Positions 30,965 through 42,729 of a DNA stretch of 64,000 nt are shown here, piece by piece; the stretch's first letter is position 1; the number at the start of each line of letters is the position of its first letter. The notes under the pieces were generated by a model. That model had not been told where the DNA came from. It did not search any database and saw only the letters and a program-made list of their open reading frames with translations. Source of the DNA: Prorocentrum cordatum (Eukaryota > Sar > Dinophyceae > Prorocentrales > Prorocentraceae); the NCBI GenBank assembly GCA_963575745.1, contig CAUYUJ010014183.1, positions 62,001 to 126,000 on the forward strand, written 5' to 3'. The translations under genes and the position numbers were made by a program.

Positions 30965-31603
30965 CTAGCGTGGAACAGTGGAGCGGAGAGGTTGCGGCGT
31001 ATGGCCGAGACGGCCATCGTTTGGCAACTCGGACTTATCCTCAGCTACTCGCAAAATCCAGCGCATGCAAAGGGCTGAAACATTTTGTTGCTCAGCCGCA
31101 AATACTACTTCCTCCAACGCTCTTGCGCCACCTCCTCCGATATCAGTATGCTGGGTCACGATGTCAGAGACGACTGCGCGCGCCGGTGGCGAGCCACGGT
31201 CTGTCCCGCTCGCCCAAGCGTGTTGAATCATGTATGACATCAAATCGCGGGACACGTTGCCTTTCACAACCCGGAAGGCCGTTCGCGCCAACCGAACCGT
31301 GATGATGCAACTCCTCTGTGTGGTGTGCCAGCGCATCACGAATACTCCTCCTCTCCCATCTCCCTTTCCACCGTCCGTTCCTCCATGCTCCCCAACTTCT
31401 CCTCGCGCTCCTCCTGATGCTGCTGCTCCTGCTCCTCCGTGGCCACATTTTGACTCAAGCCACTTCAACTCGAACAACACATCTCCCGGGCAAACTGACC
31501 AGAAACAAGCTTGCCCATGGCGGCACTCCAATCGCGGCCGTCGAGTGACATAGCGCGGGCCTGAGCCCGCCCTCCGGCTCCGGGGCTTCAGGCCACACGG
31601 CAT
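30965..31603 (-). CDS. unrecognised ORF, weak
   Basis: 212-residue open frame. Its middle part (about residues 90-200) has ordinary protein composition, while the N-terminal half is glycine/arginine-rich. No domain recognised, no homologous copy in the window and no neighbouring gene. A decayed retroelement or chance frame are both possible. Confidence 0.2.
   Translation of the reverse strand: MPCGLKPRSRRAGSGPRYVTRRPRLECRHGQACFWSVCPGDVLFELKWLESKCGHGGAGAAASGGARGEVGEHGGTDGGKGDGRGGVFVMRWHTTQRSCIITVRLARTAFRVVKGNVSRDLMSYMIQHAWASGTDRGSPPARAVVSDIVTQHTDIGGGGARALEEVVFAAEQQNVSALCMRWILRVAEDKSELPNDGRLGHTPQPLRSTVPR
31437..31459 (+). other. spliced-leader-like sequence (possible DinoSL relic)
   Basis: CCGTGGCCA, a CA insertion, then TTTTGACTCAAG. 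The known dinoflagellate spliced leader reads CCGTAGCCA then TTTTGGCTCAAG, so this differs by two substitutions and a two-base insertion. Such relics mark mRNAs copied back into the genome. No retrogene ORF follows; the first ATG downstream opens only about 15 codons. Confidence 0.45.
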
Positions 31604-31629
31604 GACCCATTGTGAGTAGCGCCATCTCT

Positions 31630-31885
31630 GTGCAGCTCGTCAGCGAGCACTGCGGGGAGGTACAGTCAAACATTTGATTCAGAAAAGTATCAATCAAGAA
31701 AGCTGGGCCAGCTTTGCAGAAGTTTCTTAAGGAAACGCTGAGCCAGAGTTTGGAGCCAGGAACGTAAACTATGCATTGCTGAGATCCAAGGCTACCAATC
31801 CCCTTCAGAAACTGAGCCAGTTTTCTGGCAAATTGGTTAAGAAACGCTGGGCCAACTTTTCGGGGGGAGATTTCTTAATCATAAG
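31630..31885. repeat. small degenerate duplication
   Basis: AAGAAACGCTGGGCCA(A/G) and related AAGGAAACGCTGAGCCAG, with TTTCTTAA, recur about 110 bp apart. Too short and diverged to class. Confidence 0.45.
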
Positions 31886-32339
31886 CGGGATCGTAATGGC
31901 TGGTTTCCCGCGTGGGCTGGTCGCTGCGGACGAATTTCACGATGCGGAGTTCACTGGCTCGCCTTAACTTCGAACACTGCCCCCCGCGATGCGCAGTTTT
32001 ATCTTCGCGCCTTTCAGCCCTCGCGCCGCCCCCTGGGAGTGGGGTACGAGCCCTGGCACGGACCGCGAGGCGCGGTCATCTTCGTGTCCCCGGGGATGGC
32101 CTAGAGCTCATCATCCAGCCTGCGGGCCTAGAGCCCCAGCCAGCCACATCATCGTGCCAGGTGTTTCCCTCCAGCGTGGAGCACTGAACGTCTACAGCGA
32201 TGAGAATAACGAGAAGACGTTCGAGGACGAGGAGGGCATTGCAATTGCAGGACACCGTCAGCTAGGCTACGTTTGAGGAGATGGAAACGAAGTGCAGCAG
32301 CACATCCCCAGTGAAGAGAGAAGACCCAGCAGAAACTAG

Positions 32340-32625
32340 AGGACGCCTCCAGGCCGAGCAGAGCGACTCGCGCGGCACGGGTGCTCATGAATCTCTTCCT
32401 GGTGCCCCAGAGCTCCCAGATCTGGCAGCAAACGGCCAGACCAGCGAGCGGACGGAGAAGAGGTCCGAGCAGGGGACCAAGTGGAGCGACAGCGGTGCTC
32501 ATGAGGTTCTACCTGATACCCCGATGTGGCAGCGCTGCACCAGGCCAGTGAGGGCGCGAAGAAGTCCGAGAAGTGGGTCGAGAAGAAGGACAAAACAAAT
32601 ACAACGAAGAGGGGCAAGAAGAGTG
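32340..32625 (+). repeat. ~120-bp direct duplication, possibly old coding
   Basis: GGTGCTCATGA(A/G), then TCT(T/A)CCTG(G/A)T and (A/T)GTGGCAGC occur at about 32380 and 32493. In shifting frames the two copies encode related peptides (AANGQTSERTEKRSEQ; AALHQASEGAKKSEKW), so this may be a decayed repeat protein. A frame change lies between the copies. Confidence 0.45.
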
Positions 32626-33485
32626 GGTATCGTAGAGCGGTGTGTCAGCCCGAACTTTTTGACCAGGTGGGCGCCTGGAGACGGGCATGGCCAAGAGCCC
32701 CACAAACATCTCGTCAGCATGCACCTGGAGTACCTGATCTAGTCGGGGTGTGGCGCACCCCAGACATCCGACGTGGTTCTTTTCCGCAACGTGGCCACCC
32801 GGAAATCTGGACCATTTCCCAGGCACCGGATTTTCATCCGGAGCCAGTTCGTGGCGGCTCAGCGAGGGCCTCGAGGCCAAACGACGGCCGCCGTGATTTC
32901 TTTACGACGCCAGGATGTCAGGGGCCCCGTTCTCTCCCCAGGGGTCAGGGAGCGCCCCAGCCCAGAGAAGGAGCCACGCCCGCAGGCTCCGCCACAGCGC
33001 TTGAGCGCAGAGCTGGAGTTGGCAGGGTGCTGCTGCCCTGCGTGTCGTGTGCGGGTCCCCCTTCCTCCGCCTCGTTCCCCTCCTCCCTCCGCCTCCGCCC
33101 GCTTGGATCTCCTCAGGCACACGATCGAAAAGTCAATCATGTTCGTTGCACCTTGGTGGGGGAGAAGACCATCCGGCGCCTCTTCACCTCCCCCACCGCC
33201 GCTGTGGGGGAGGCGATCCCTTGCCCGCCTGCCGCCAAGCGTCGCAGGCGCCCGCTCAGCCGCGGGGGGCCAGGTCAGTTCCCTCCCCTTCTTCCTCCCC
33301 CCCTCCTTCCCTCCCACTCAGCATCCCCTCATCCACAATTACACTATATGAACACTAGTCTTCTCTCTCCCCCGAAGACGGCGGTGAGGTGTCCTGGCAT
33401 TCTCCGCTTATTGTCGTTATACACACGATGCCGCGGAGTGATAATTGATACATGTTTTTCCAATTCACATGTTTTTTAGTTATTT
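32626..33485. other. no recognised gene
   Basis: GC- and pyrimidine-rich sequence with overlapping long frames (32526-33479, 32773-33351 plus; 32859-33317 minus), none with recognisable motifs. CCTCCGCCTC-type tracts explain much of the openness. Confidence 0.4.
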
Positions 33486-33489
33486 GAGA

Positions 33490-33735
33490 ATGACGTTCCC
33501 GCTACATCGTTGGCTCCTTCCATATCGCGTTCCCGCTGTAGCGCTGACGTCAAAGTGTTTCGGCTCTTCCAACTCGCGCTCTTGCCGCAGGGTTGGCTTC
33601 GTTTCTGCGTATCCAGTGCTTCCACATCGTGTTCCCGCTGCAGAGCTGGTCTTATTTCCACGATTTCGGTCCTTCGAAATCGTGGTCCCGCTGCAACCCT
33701 GATCTCATTTTACGCTTCCTGCTTTCCAAATCATC
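33490..33735. repeat. degenerate ~60-bp repeat
   Basis: Four units around (A/T)TCGTGTTCCCGCTGCAG, GCGTTCCCGCTGTAG, GCGCTCTTGCCGCAG and ATCGTGGTCCCGCTGCAA (about 33530, 33575, 33635, 33680), each followed by a TTCGT/TTATTTC-like piece. CACGATTTCGG...CGAAATCGTG is an inverted repeat at about 33660-33685. Confidence 0.65.
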
Positions 33736-34504
33736 CATGTGCATGTCCCGTCCTGTGTCATTTCTGGCTTCCCTCTGACCTTGTTGTCGACCTAACTCGC
33801 GTTTTCGACGCGATGACATGCAATGTGCCGTACAATACCATGAATCGCGTATTCTCTCGGGGTCATTGTTTTGTTCGGCATCTGACTGTACGAACAGAGA
33901 GGGGACTTCCGCAATGGTCAGGGATGGTAGGGAGGGGTAGGACGTCAGATATGACGTCTGCGCACCTCCCTGCCCCCGTCTCTTTCCCACTCCCAGGACG
34001 GCTGTGGCTTTCTCACTTTGTTCGAACAGTGCGCTTAATCAGCACCTCGCCCCCATGCCGCCGAGTCAAACAAAACGCACCTTCCCACTCCTCCTGCTGC
34101 TGCTCCGCCTCCTCCACCTCTGCCTCCTCAGGGCATCACCGCAGACGCCAGAAGACGGGTGGAAACACGCAAAGGCATCCAGACGCACCAGAACGCACTC
34201 AAACATCCAGGACCTCTTCAAGCGAGTGTTGACAACAACAAAAACGTCGGGCGGAACCTCGGCCGACCCGCCCAACGCGCGAGGCGCCCGCGAGGTGCTC
34301 GCGGGCGGTCACAGGGCGAAACTTCGGTTGCTTCAAGACAACGAACGTAAACCCTGTGAATGAATCCGGGGCAGCGCCCCTCCGTCCTCTCCCGAGCACT
34401 CCCTCCGCCAAGACAAAGGTCACCATGCCTAGCTGTGACACATAGGCAGAGATTCGTCGGTGCGACCACGGCCCGCGATCCCGGGCACTCAAGGAGGTGG
34501 GCGA

Positions 34505-34780
34505 GGGATGACAGGGGGAGGAGGAGGAAAAGGAGGAGAAGGAAGAGGAGGAATAGGAGGAGGACGAGGAGGAGGAGGAGGAGGAGAAGGAAGGAAGAGG
34601 ACGGGGATGAGAAAGAGGAGCAGGGGGAGGAGGAGGAGGAGGAGGAGGAGACAATGGAGGGGGATGAGAAGGAGGATGAGGATGAGGATGAGGATGAGGA
34701 TGAGGATGAGGAGGAGGAGGAGGAGGAGGAGGAGGAGGAAGGAGGAGGAGGAGGAGGAGGAGGAGGACGATCACCAAGCG
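34505..34780. repeat. (GGA)n microsatellite
   Basis: About 275 bp of GGA/GAGGAT trinucleotides with a GATGAG sub-run at 34672-34712. Glutamate-rich or arginine-rich open frames are repeat translations. Confidence 0.95.
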
Positions 34781-34789
34781 CGCTATAGG

Positions 34790-36360
34790 CTTAAAAGGGT
34801 ACCAGAACCCATCTGTAAGGATGAGGCGGCCATCAGCGAAATTCTGGAGACTGTGCGACTGCGAGAGATACATAATCTAGTAGTTGGCCGACCGCAAGCC
34901 ACATCCTCAAAGTCGGAGGTACTGCCGAAAGCTATCGGCCACCTTCTGACACCAGAGGGGGTCCATGTACTCGTTTTTTTTTGCCAGCGGCCGTGAAGAT
35001 GTATTCCACCCCACTTCTAGTTGTCGGCGATACTTCGGGATAGGGGCGCGGCGCCGAAATTCGTGACATTTTCGTTGCGTCACGAATTTGGGTGCGATGT
35101 GGCTCCTCGACCCGTTGAATGGCCGACCTCGGATTTTGGATCTACCGGCCTACCCGGTGCGGGGGCGAGCCTGCCCATCTGCTATCCCACGACAGTGGCA
35201 ATAAGGAGCCCTCAACACACTCAAAACGGCCAACCGCAACAACCACCAGCTGTATATAAGGACGGGTAGAGCGAGGGAGGGAGAGAAGGAGGAAAGCTTG
35301 TGGTGGGAGGGAGCGGTTGGGGGTGAGAAGAAGGTCGCGAAAGCGCAGCTTGAGCCGGGGCGCTAACACAAACAATATTTCCAGACCAGACGGGGTCTAG
35401 GCTCACTTCCCACACCGTGTGTGGTTCGGGGGCCGCCCCAGTTCCGTAGGACACGAGACACAAAAGGTCCCAGGACGCGGAGGGCAAATCGAAGAACGAT
35501 GACCCCACACTCTGATGGGGGATGCAGCCAAGGGGGGCCGCAGGCTGGCCCAGAACGATTCCTGGGGCCAACGCAACGGCCAAGCCAGCTGGACGCTCTG
35601 GAGCATCGTTTCGTGTGACACGCCCAAGGTGGCACCTTTTTGTGCCCCGGGGACTCCGGAATACCCCCTGCGAGGCGCAGCCGACGCAAGTGCACGATAA
35701 GGCGCCCCCTGGAAAACAACGTCGCGTCGCGGCTGATGGGAAATCACAACCGGCCCCATGGCGGACCGTGCATTTTTTCACCCGGCCGCGTGGGTTCTGA
35801 TTTGTTGTGCCTCTGATGTGGGGCACCCCCCCCCAAACGACAAGAAGCCATCCATGCACATCGACACCTCGCCCCCAATGTTATCGGCCACGCAGCCGGG
35901 ACAGACGCTATACCACATATCGGAACCTCGCACTGTTGGATTTTAGCTTGAACCGCCGCCGAGGAGCGGACAAATCCTGCCCCCCCCCAGCAAAGCGCGC
36001 GCGTTTTGGTTCTAGTTTGTTGCGTCCCCGGGGTGGGCCATCAGACGTCGATGTGCCACTGGATTTCCTCCGCATGATTTCCTGAACCGAGTCCACATTG
36101 CGCGCTGGGCCCCATGCTAAATCTATAGCCTATATGGGTCCTTTTCGGGCCGCTGTGAGGAAATCCGATGGTGTGCGGCTTTCGCTGTCGCACACGGCCC
36201 ATAAGCCGTTCCGAAAATTTTCCCGTCTGCCTGCCGCCCACGGCGCCGACCGCGCCGAAGAGGGGTGTGATAGAGCTGCTTGCGTTCCCCAAACCGGTCT
36301 TTGAATTTTTTTTCCGGTCGGCCTGCCGCCCGCCCGGGAATCCAAGGGGGTACTGGTAGC
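34790..36360. other. no recognised gene
   Basis: Mostly unique sequence with overlapping frames on both strands (for example 35221-35859 minus, 36041-36832 minus) and no identifiable motifs. Confidence 0.4.
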
Positions 36361-36394
36361 ACAGCGAAAGCAAGCAGTAACAATATGACAAGGG

Positions 36395-36625
36395 ATGACA
36401 AAGGGACCTTCCGTCCTGTATCCCAGTTCCCGCAGGCCGCTGGGAATGCAAACGAGGGGACTTCACAGATGAAACGGACAACGCGGGAACCGACCGACCT
36501 CTCAAATCCAGAGGCGCCTTCTGTCCTGTTTCCCAATTCCCCCAAACCACCAGCGCAGATGAAACGGACAATGCGGGAACCGACCGAACTCTCAAGTCTA
36601 CAAGCCCCCTGTCGTAACGGCGGCG
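36395..36625. repeat. ~120-bp direct duplication
   Basis: CAGATGAAACGGACAA(C/T)GCGGGAACCGACCGA(C/A)CTCTCAA occurs at about 36467 and 36557, each preceded by CTTC(C/T)GTCCTGT(A/T)TCCCA. Minus-strand ORFs carry the same duplication. Confidence 0.7.
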
Positions 36626-37004
36626 GCGGGATTGACGGTGCTGCAATGAACCCTCACCGAACCATTGTGCAGCCCCACAAGAATGTGGAGCACGAGCAAA
36701 AACAAAAGATATTGGACGAGCGTTTTCTGCCACCGCCAACTCCCCCATCCGCATCCACTGGGAGTGTGCAGTCGTGCGCCGCTGTGTTCGGTGTGCTGGC
36801 CGTGGTCGGGGTGCGCGGGGGCGGCGTCGCATTCCGCGCGTGTGCGCCCAAACGCGAAATTACACCGGCATGCGTACCTATGCATGTATGTGAACAATAA
36901 ACGGGAACATGCGGGCAGAGAGCGTATGCCGCGCGCCCTTGCCAGGTACGCGTGCGCATCATGTTCACCGAACGCACATGCCGAACGCGCGCAGTGAGCA
37001 ACCG

Positions 37005-37800
37005 CGCCGCGCACCACAGCACCAGAGAGGAGGTTAGGGGAGCTTATTCGGGCCAAGGGGGAAGCCCGAACAGCCCCGCGGGGCGGCAAGGCCCCGTTTG
37101 GGGGGGTGCCTCCGGGCCAAGCCCGTGCACCCTCCTTTGATATGGCGCCCTGGTGGCGCACCACAGCACCAAACAGGAGGGTGCGGGAGCTTATTCGGGC
37201 CATGGGGAAAGCCCGACCAGCCCCGTGGGGCGGCAAGGCCGCATTTAGGGGGTGCCTTCGGGACAAACCCGAGCAACACCCCATGCTCTGGCGCCCTGGT
37301 GGCGCACCACAACACCAGAAACGAGGCTCGGGGAACTGATTCGGGCCTAGGGAAAACCCGAATAACCCCGTGGGGTGGTAAACCCCCATTTGGGGCCAGT
37401 TCCGGACGACGCCCCATTACTTTGTTGTCCTGGTGGCGCACCGCAGCACCAGAAAGGAGGTTAGGGAAGCTTCTTCGGGCCAAGGGGTAGCCCCGCGGGG
37501 CGGTAAGGCCCCGCCTGGGGGGTCCTTCCGGCCAAGCCAGAACCCACCCCCCTTGCTCTGGCGCCTTGGTGGCGCACCACAAGACCGAACAGCAAAAAAA
37601 AGCAGGATCGCTCTGCGATCCCTGGCGCGGAAGAAGGCCCATCTTGGGGGGTTCCTCCGGGTCGGGGATGCCCCGGTGGGGCTCCCAGCAATAATCGGGG
37701 GGCAACGCGATCCCCGTGTAGGGGTTCGTCCAAACTCGTTCTGAGGGGGCTCCTTCTGGCCGAGGGAACGGCCCGAACAACCCCTCTCGCTCGCGCCGCC
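37005..37800. repeat. ~140-bp tandem repeat
   Basis: CACCACAGCACCAGA(G)AGGAGG recurs at about 37011, 37161, 37306, 37437 and 37576, each unit with TTCGGGCC, CCCCG(C/T)GGGGCGG and CCTGGTGGCG. Period 131-150 bp, five to six diverged units. The minus-strand 248-residue frame (VVRHQGA / AAPRG peptides) follows the repeat. Confidence 0.8.
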
Positions 37801-37933
37801 ACGGCGGCGGAACCCCGGCGAACTCAAGGGAGGTGCTCGTCGGAGACTGCGTATCTCCTTACAGGCCACCCCGTGCGTCCTCCCCGATTACTCAATGCTG
37901 GGGCCGCGCTCGCCTTTGGCGCGGGGGGGGGAT

Positions 37934-38020
37934 GATGAGGAGGAGGAGGAGGAGGAGGAGGAGGAGGAGGAGGATGAAGAGGAGGAGGAGGAGGAGGAGG
38001 AGGAGGAGGAGGAGGAGGGG
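37934..38020. repeat. (GGA)n microsatellite left of the retrotransposon
   Basis: About 28 GAG/GGA units in the same strand orientation as the tract at 47631-47852, which lies just right of the element. The pair brackets the retrotransposon. Confidence 0.95.
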
Positions 38021-38290
38021 AAAGTTTGGGACCGAGACCTTTCTGGCACTCCGGAAAGAGCCAGAGCGTTCTTCATACAGAACCACTCGGACTCACCTTA
38101 CACGTTGCTTAACAGAGTCATTTCTCATCTGTTGTGATCTAAGCCGTGCATTTTGCCAGGGGGCAGACACATCACGGGAAAAGAAAAGAGCTGGCATCGA
38201 CGCTTACGTGCACGAAGGGGAGCTTGTAGACTACTTTTACGTGCACTGCGGGCCAGAGATATCCTTGCTTCGCATCATTCTGCACAAAAC

Positions 38291-39910
38291 ATGGCAGGCA
38301 AAGGAGGGACACGGAATTCAGGACCAGGTGTGCAGTGGGATTGCGTGCAGTGCGGACGGTATGTAAAAGGGCACCACTGGCGTTGTTTGTGTGGACAGAC
38401 ATACGGACAGAACCAACAGCAGCAGAACTGGGCACATCATAGTTCAGTATTGCAGGGTGGTGCTCATTACGGTGGTTTGAGTTCAGGACGGGTGCAGGCG
38501 CGGGATGTCAAGTCCAGAGCACCATCAAGGCCGAGGGCATCAGTCACCGAGCTCGACAACAAAAAAGCTGTGAAGAAGTATCTGTCATCCATCATGCCGG
38601 CTTGCAAGTCAGATGCAGAGAGTTCACCATTCTTCGAGCCCGCTCCGTTAGAGATTGAAGGCCTCAAAAAGTTCAAGGCGTCACTGAGGCAGAAGCTCAA
38701 GGGTCTTGCTACTCTGGGCATTACTGGACGAAACATTGGGAAGCACTGCCTTGACACGGTCAATGAGATTGCGGTTCTGAAATATATGCTAAGCATGATG
38801 GAGCCAATCACCAGGCAGCTCCACGAGTTACGCCAGAGAAAAAATGTTACCATGGACAGAATGAAAGTACTGGAGGGAAGGCTCAAATCTACACAACTGG
38901 ACATACAGCAGTGTCAAGTAGAGTTGCAGCACATCAAAACCAGCATCGAAGAGCTTGAGGAGCTTGATGACTCGGACACCGAGATGGCGGATACGTATGC
39001 TGACGATCGTGGCAGTGGAGGAGGAGGCGGGACAAGTGCTGCAGCTTCGGTCGCGGCTGAACGCCCTGCCCCTCAGAAGATCCACACGCCGAGGGGTGAG
39101 CATCGCACACATCCAGCAGGCGCAGCCCCAGAACCGACGGTTCCTGGACCGCCCAAGGCCGAGCCACCGCCGCTCGGAGCACAGCTCGAAGGTATGATGC
39201 AGCTTCTGTCCAACCTCATGGCCAAGCAGAATCACACGGAGTCGGTGCTCAACAGTCTAGGGACTTTTGTGATGCAGCAGGCTACGACGGCTGGAGTTGC
39301 AGGTGCGGCAGGGGCAGGAGGATCGACTGGAGTTTTTCCTACTGGGGGACCTGCGGCGGCGACGACAGGGCCAGTCCCCGAGGGAGCGCAATTCAAGACG
39401 CCGCCGCACAAGTCCAGGGCGGCGAACAGTCCAGGACCAATGAGAGTACCGCCAACACCAGTGGAAGGATGTCCAACTCCAGTCGCAGCTACGCCGGTGG
39501 ATCCTTCGACCAAGGTGACAATGCCCAACTTCGGACAAGATGGAGATGGCGAGATACCTTACATGACACAGATTTCGCCGACTCAGCCATTTCATCACAT
39601 GGATATGGAGGATCCCAACATGCCAGCGCCAGAGACATCGGTGACGGACGGCAGTACGACGGCAAGTTCAACACCTATGGGAGCTCCATATACAGCAGAG
39701 CAGATCGCCGAGCAGACCCGCAAGAGGAACGAGAGGGAGGCCGCAGCGGGAGCGGCCGAGCGGCCAGTTCCAGCAACACCAGAGGGCTCGCCGAGCGGGC
39801 TCACAGACGCGGTGGGAGTTGTCAACCTCGTGAGCCAGGCCACGCAGGAGGCACCTGTCGACTCCGAGACGGCCAGTCCGCCGCGCAAGGAGGCAAGGAC
39901 CTCCGCGTGA
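38291..39910 (+). CDS. ORF1, gag-like nucleic-acid-binding protein
   Basis: 539 residues from the ATG at 38291 (MAGKGG). The frame is open upstream to 38153, but that part is arginine-rich and looks untranslated. Near the N-terminus a zinc-binding C-x2-C...C-x-C cluster (CVQCGRYVKGHHWRCLCG). Then a helical segment with a heptad-like stretch of about 60 residues (RQLHELRQRKNV...), an acidic patch and a long Pro/Ala/Gly/Thr-rich tail. By analogy with LINE ORF1 proteins it would package element RNA. It is intact, unlike ORF2. Its 3' end overlaps the start of another open frame. Confidence 0.7.
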   Translation: MAGKGGTRNSGPGVQWDCVQCGRYVKGHHWRCLCGQTYGQNQQQQNWAHHSSVLQGGAHYGGLSSGRVQARDVKSRAPSRPRASVTELDNKKAVKKYLSSIMPACKSDAESSPFFEPAPLEIEGLKKFKASLRQKLKGLATLGITGRNIGKHCLDTVNEIAVLKYMLSMMEPITRQLHELRQRKNVTMDRMKVLEGRLKSTQLDIQQCQVELQHIKTSIEELEELDDSDTEMADTYADDRGSGGGGGTSAAASVAAERPAPQKIHTPRGEHRTHPAGAAPEPTVPGPPKAEPPPLGAQLEGMMQLLSNLMAKQNHTESVLNSLGTFVMQQATTAGVAGAAGAGGSTGVFPTGGPAAATTGPVPEGAQFKTPPHKSRAANSPGPMRVPPTPVEGCPTPVAATPVDPSTKVTMPNFGQDGDGEIPYMTQISPTQPFHHMDMEDPNMPAPETSVTDGSTTASSTPMGAPYTAEQIAEQTRKRNEREAAAGAAERPVPATPEGSPSGLTDAVGVVNLVSQATQEAPVDSETASPPRKEARTSA

Positions 39911-41106
39911 GGCTGGGATCTGTGCAAGTCAGATTTTTCCGAACAGATGAGGGACCACCAAGAATTTCCCCTCTTCCTCACGTTACTCCACAGCGTTCCA
40001 TACTCAGACATGCAGCATGCAGTATTGAAACCTCAGTGGACTCATCTCGTTCGGAGAGCAGGGCATCATCCTGCCACAATTTAGTTTCCCTTGACGTTGC
40101 TAGAAGTGATAATGACACTTGTCAGGCTGTTGAGAATATGTCGGGTAACCACGTAGGATCCAGTCTTGATTTCTCAGGAGTTTCTTGGGCATGGGGAACC
40201 CCTAAGGAGTATGAGTTTTTCCTCGAGCTTGCTTGCACGTGTGTATGTGGAAAAAATTAGAGGTTCTTGTTTCGCTGTTTTTGAGCTTTTACCTTGCTAG
40301 GCCGTGCAAGTCTCCAGCTGAGGCAGTGTGCACGAGCAACTTATGTGAGCCAGAGTCTTTAAAGCATCCTGGTTCAAATTTTCATGAAGCTGGGGGTGGG
40401 CGCTATCATTGTCTGATTATCACAGAGGGGTGTGCTAAGAGTAGACACACCTCTCCTTCGGAAGACAATGACTGGCCGCCTGCTCTAGGCTATCTTTGGC
40501 TGGAAGCTTTAGATGGGGCGGGATGGACAGGAGTAAGGTGGGGAGGGGGGATTCCGACTACACAGGTCTTGAGACCCGACGCTCCTGTCTTTGTTCCGCG
40601 GGAGGCCGAAGTCAGAGGGGCTTGGCCCAATCCGTTGGCACCAGCTTGGAAAAAGGAGGCATATTCCACTGATTGTGAGCCGCCCTGTTCCTTGTGGTGT
40701 ATCGCAGAAGAAACATCACTTTTTGGGCGGCTCCACGATTTCTCGCTCGATGCTTGGATTTCGATTCACCATGCTCCGACGGTGTGTGTATCCGCATCGT
40801 CTGAATTAAGAAATGTTTTGGTATATCAAGGTTCGCTTCTAGGCTTACAGGCAGCTGTTTCGTTTCCTAGTATCCAGGTCAACGCTTTTCAGTTTCTCTG
40901 GGGCTCTCGGCTGAGTTTCGAAACCTATCTGTGTTGTCCTGGGTTCACCTATTTTCATCCTGGGCCGATACTGGCCAAGCTGCTCCCACGCCGTTCTACC
41001 CCCCCCCGACACTTCAACATGTCGGGGAAGAGGCGAGGCATCAGGTACTGTTCCCCCACTCCAGAGCCCCTCTCCTAGCTCGGTCACTGCTCCTCTAGTT
41101 TGCCCA
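39911..41106 (+). pseudogene. ORF1-ORF2 junction, probable broken N-terminal part of ORF2
   Basis: One plus frame (to 40260) continues past the ORF1 stop with ordinary composition (SPLPHVTPQRSILRH). It gives way to a second frame (40233-41078, NDWPPALGYLWLEALDG, AEVRGAWPNP). A run of nine C at 40998-41006 is where the reading would have to shift again to reach the 41107 frame, which is open from just after a TGA at 40912. No domain recognised. A protein segment upstream of RNase H, decayed by two shifts, is my preferred reading; untranslated spacer is the alternative. Confidence 0.4.
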
Positions 41107-41249
41107 ATGAGTCGTCTGGAATCCTTATATTCGATCATTCAACGACATGGCAGGCTGATCTGGACAACAGAAATCGAAGGAATACAACTACCAGAGTTGG
41201 TTCAACTTGCCCTGGATATGTGTCCGACAAGACAAGCGGACTGGACAGC

Positions 41250-41700
41250 ATTTCATTTTTTCACTGACGGGTCCGTCAAGGACTTAGACATGCAGTCTGC
41301 CACGTGGGCTGTGGTCCGAATATGTGAGGACTCGAACGGGCTCTCTTACACTGGGCATGTACACGGGTATCTTGCAGACACCTGCAGGACACCAATTACC
41401 GCTAACAGACCCTCGTCAACGGATGCGGAGTATGTAGGAGTGATGTGGGCTATTACTGCCATCATTTATGAAGTTGCCACGTTTGGTACCACGATAGCGA
41501 CTATCAACACAGATTCTTTGAACGTGGTTACGGCATTGCGTGGTGAACGCGCACTGGATACATATTGCAGGCTAGCGGTCATGACATGAGTGCTGTGGGA
41601 TTTAGCGGGGTCAATTGCAAATGTTTCTATTTCTCACATCAAGGGTCATGATGGCCACCCTTGGAACACTTTTGCTGACAAATTGGCCCTGGGGACCTCT
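41250..41700 (+). other. RNase H domain (N-terminal in ORF2), interrupted by TGA
   Basis: Four catalytic positions of the RNase HI fold are visible: Asp in FFTDGS (41266-41268), Glu in DAEY (41428-41430), Asp in NTDS (41512-41514) and Asp in FADKLA (41677-41679), with the His-bearing GHDGHPWN before it. The TGA at 41587 separates the third and fourth. RNase H usually lies C-terminal to RT in LINEs; here it precedes the endonuclease. Confidence 0.75.
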
Positions 41701-41934
41701 CGTGGTGATCTTATTCCACCTAGTTTTCCTTACGAACTGCTTGATGTCACATTGCACTCTCGTGAAAGGGAATGGGAATGGTTGAATCAGTTGGATGATA
41801 GTGAGCGAGCAGCCTATCCTCCAATTTCCTCTGAAGGTTTCTGTTCCTTCCTGTCTTGTGACCAGGTCAATGTCGGCCATGTACCGGACCCCTTGGGACC
41901 CTCCAAAGTTATTAAGGCTCAGGTAAGCTGCTCA

Positions 41935-42729
41935 CTCACGGTTGTACAATATAACGTTAAAAGTCTGACGCGACGTGAGTATTACGGGGCAGCGGGCCGC
42001 AAAAGGCGAGCCCGTCGTGTCATGGTGCGATCCCAATTAGCGGATGAAGGTGTCCATATTGCCGGGATGCAGGAGACAAGGAACCCTATAGGCGATCGCT
42101 CATGCAAAGGCTTTGCTATTTTCTCCTCAGGAGCTGGGCCAGGTGATGACTCAGGCTTAGGGGTGGAGCTCTGGATCAGTCTGGATATCCCGTATGCTCA
42201 AACATCAGGTAAAGACTTGTTTTTCTCAAAGCGCCACGTTAGGGTTTTGCACTCCACCCCACGTATGCTTGTTGCCTGCATTAGGGCACCTGAGCTTTGT
42301 CTCACAGTTATGGTTGGGCATGCCCCCCACAGTAAGTTAGACGTCGCCGTCAGAAATAGATTTTGGGCTGACGTGGCTCAACAGACCGCAGACTGGAGCC
42401 CTGATTTGTTTCTCGTTGATGCCAATGGGCGTGTGGGTTCACAGGTTTCAGAATTTGTTTCCGATCAAGGTTTCTCTCAAAAAGAAGATAGCAACGGGGA
42501 CAGTCTGCATAACATTTGTGCGATTTCGGGGACCCATCTGTTGAATGCGCAGATCGCAGCTGCAGAAGATTACACTTACACCTGCCCTGGGGGAGAGCAC
42601 CATCGTATTGACTACATCGGGTGCTCTCAATTCTTACGCGACTATGCTAAGAGTACTGAGGTGTTGCATGATTTTGACACTGGGCTGAAGGGCAAGGATC
42701 ATTATCCCCTGAAGGCCAAGTTTGAGTGG
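41935..42729 (+). other. APE-type endonuclease domain
   Basis: Exonuclease-endonuclease-phosphatase fold motifs in order: QYNVKSL (Asn at 41953), MQETRN (Glu 42073-42075), VGHAPH, LVDANG (Asp 42418, Asn 42424), HRIDYIG (Asp 42610) and KDHYPL (His 42700). All catalytic residues are present. In LINEs this domain nicks target DNA to prime reverse transcription. Confidence 0.85.

Noticed and set aside
34360-34788. Acidic or arginine-rich proteins over GGA tracts (also 37895, 47383, 54714)
   Set aside because: Homopeptides follow from the trinucleotide repeat; nothing flanks them that looks like a conserved domain.
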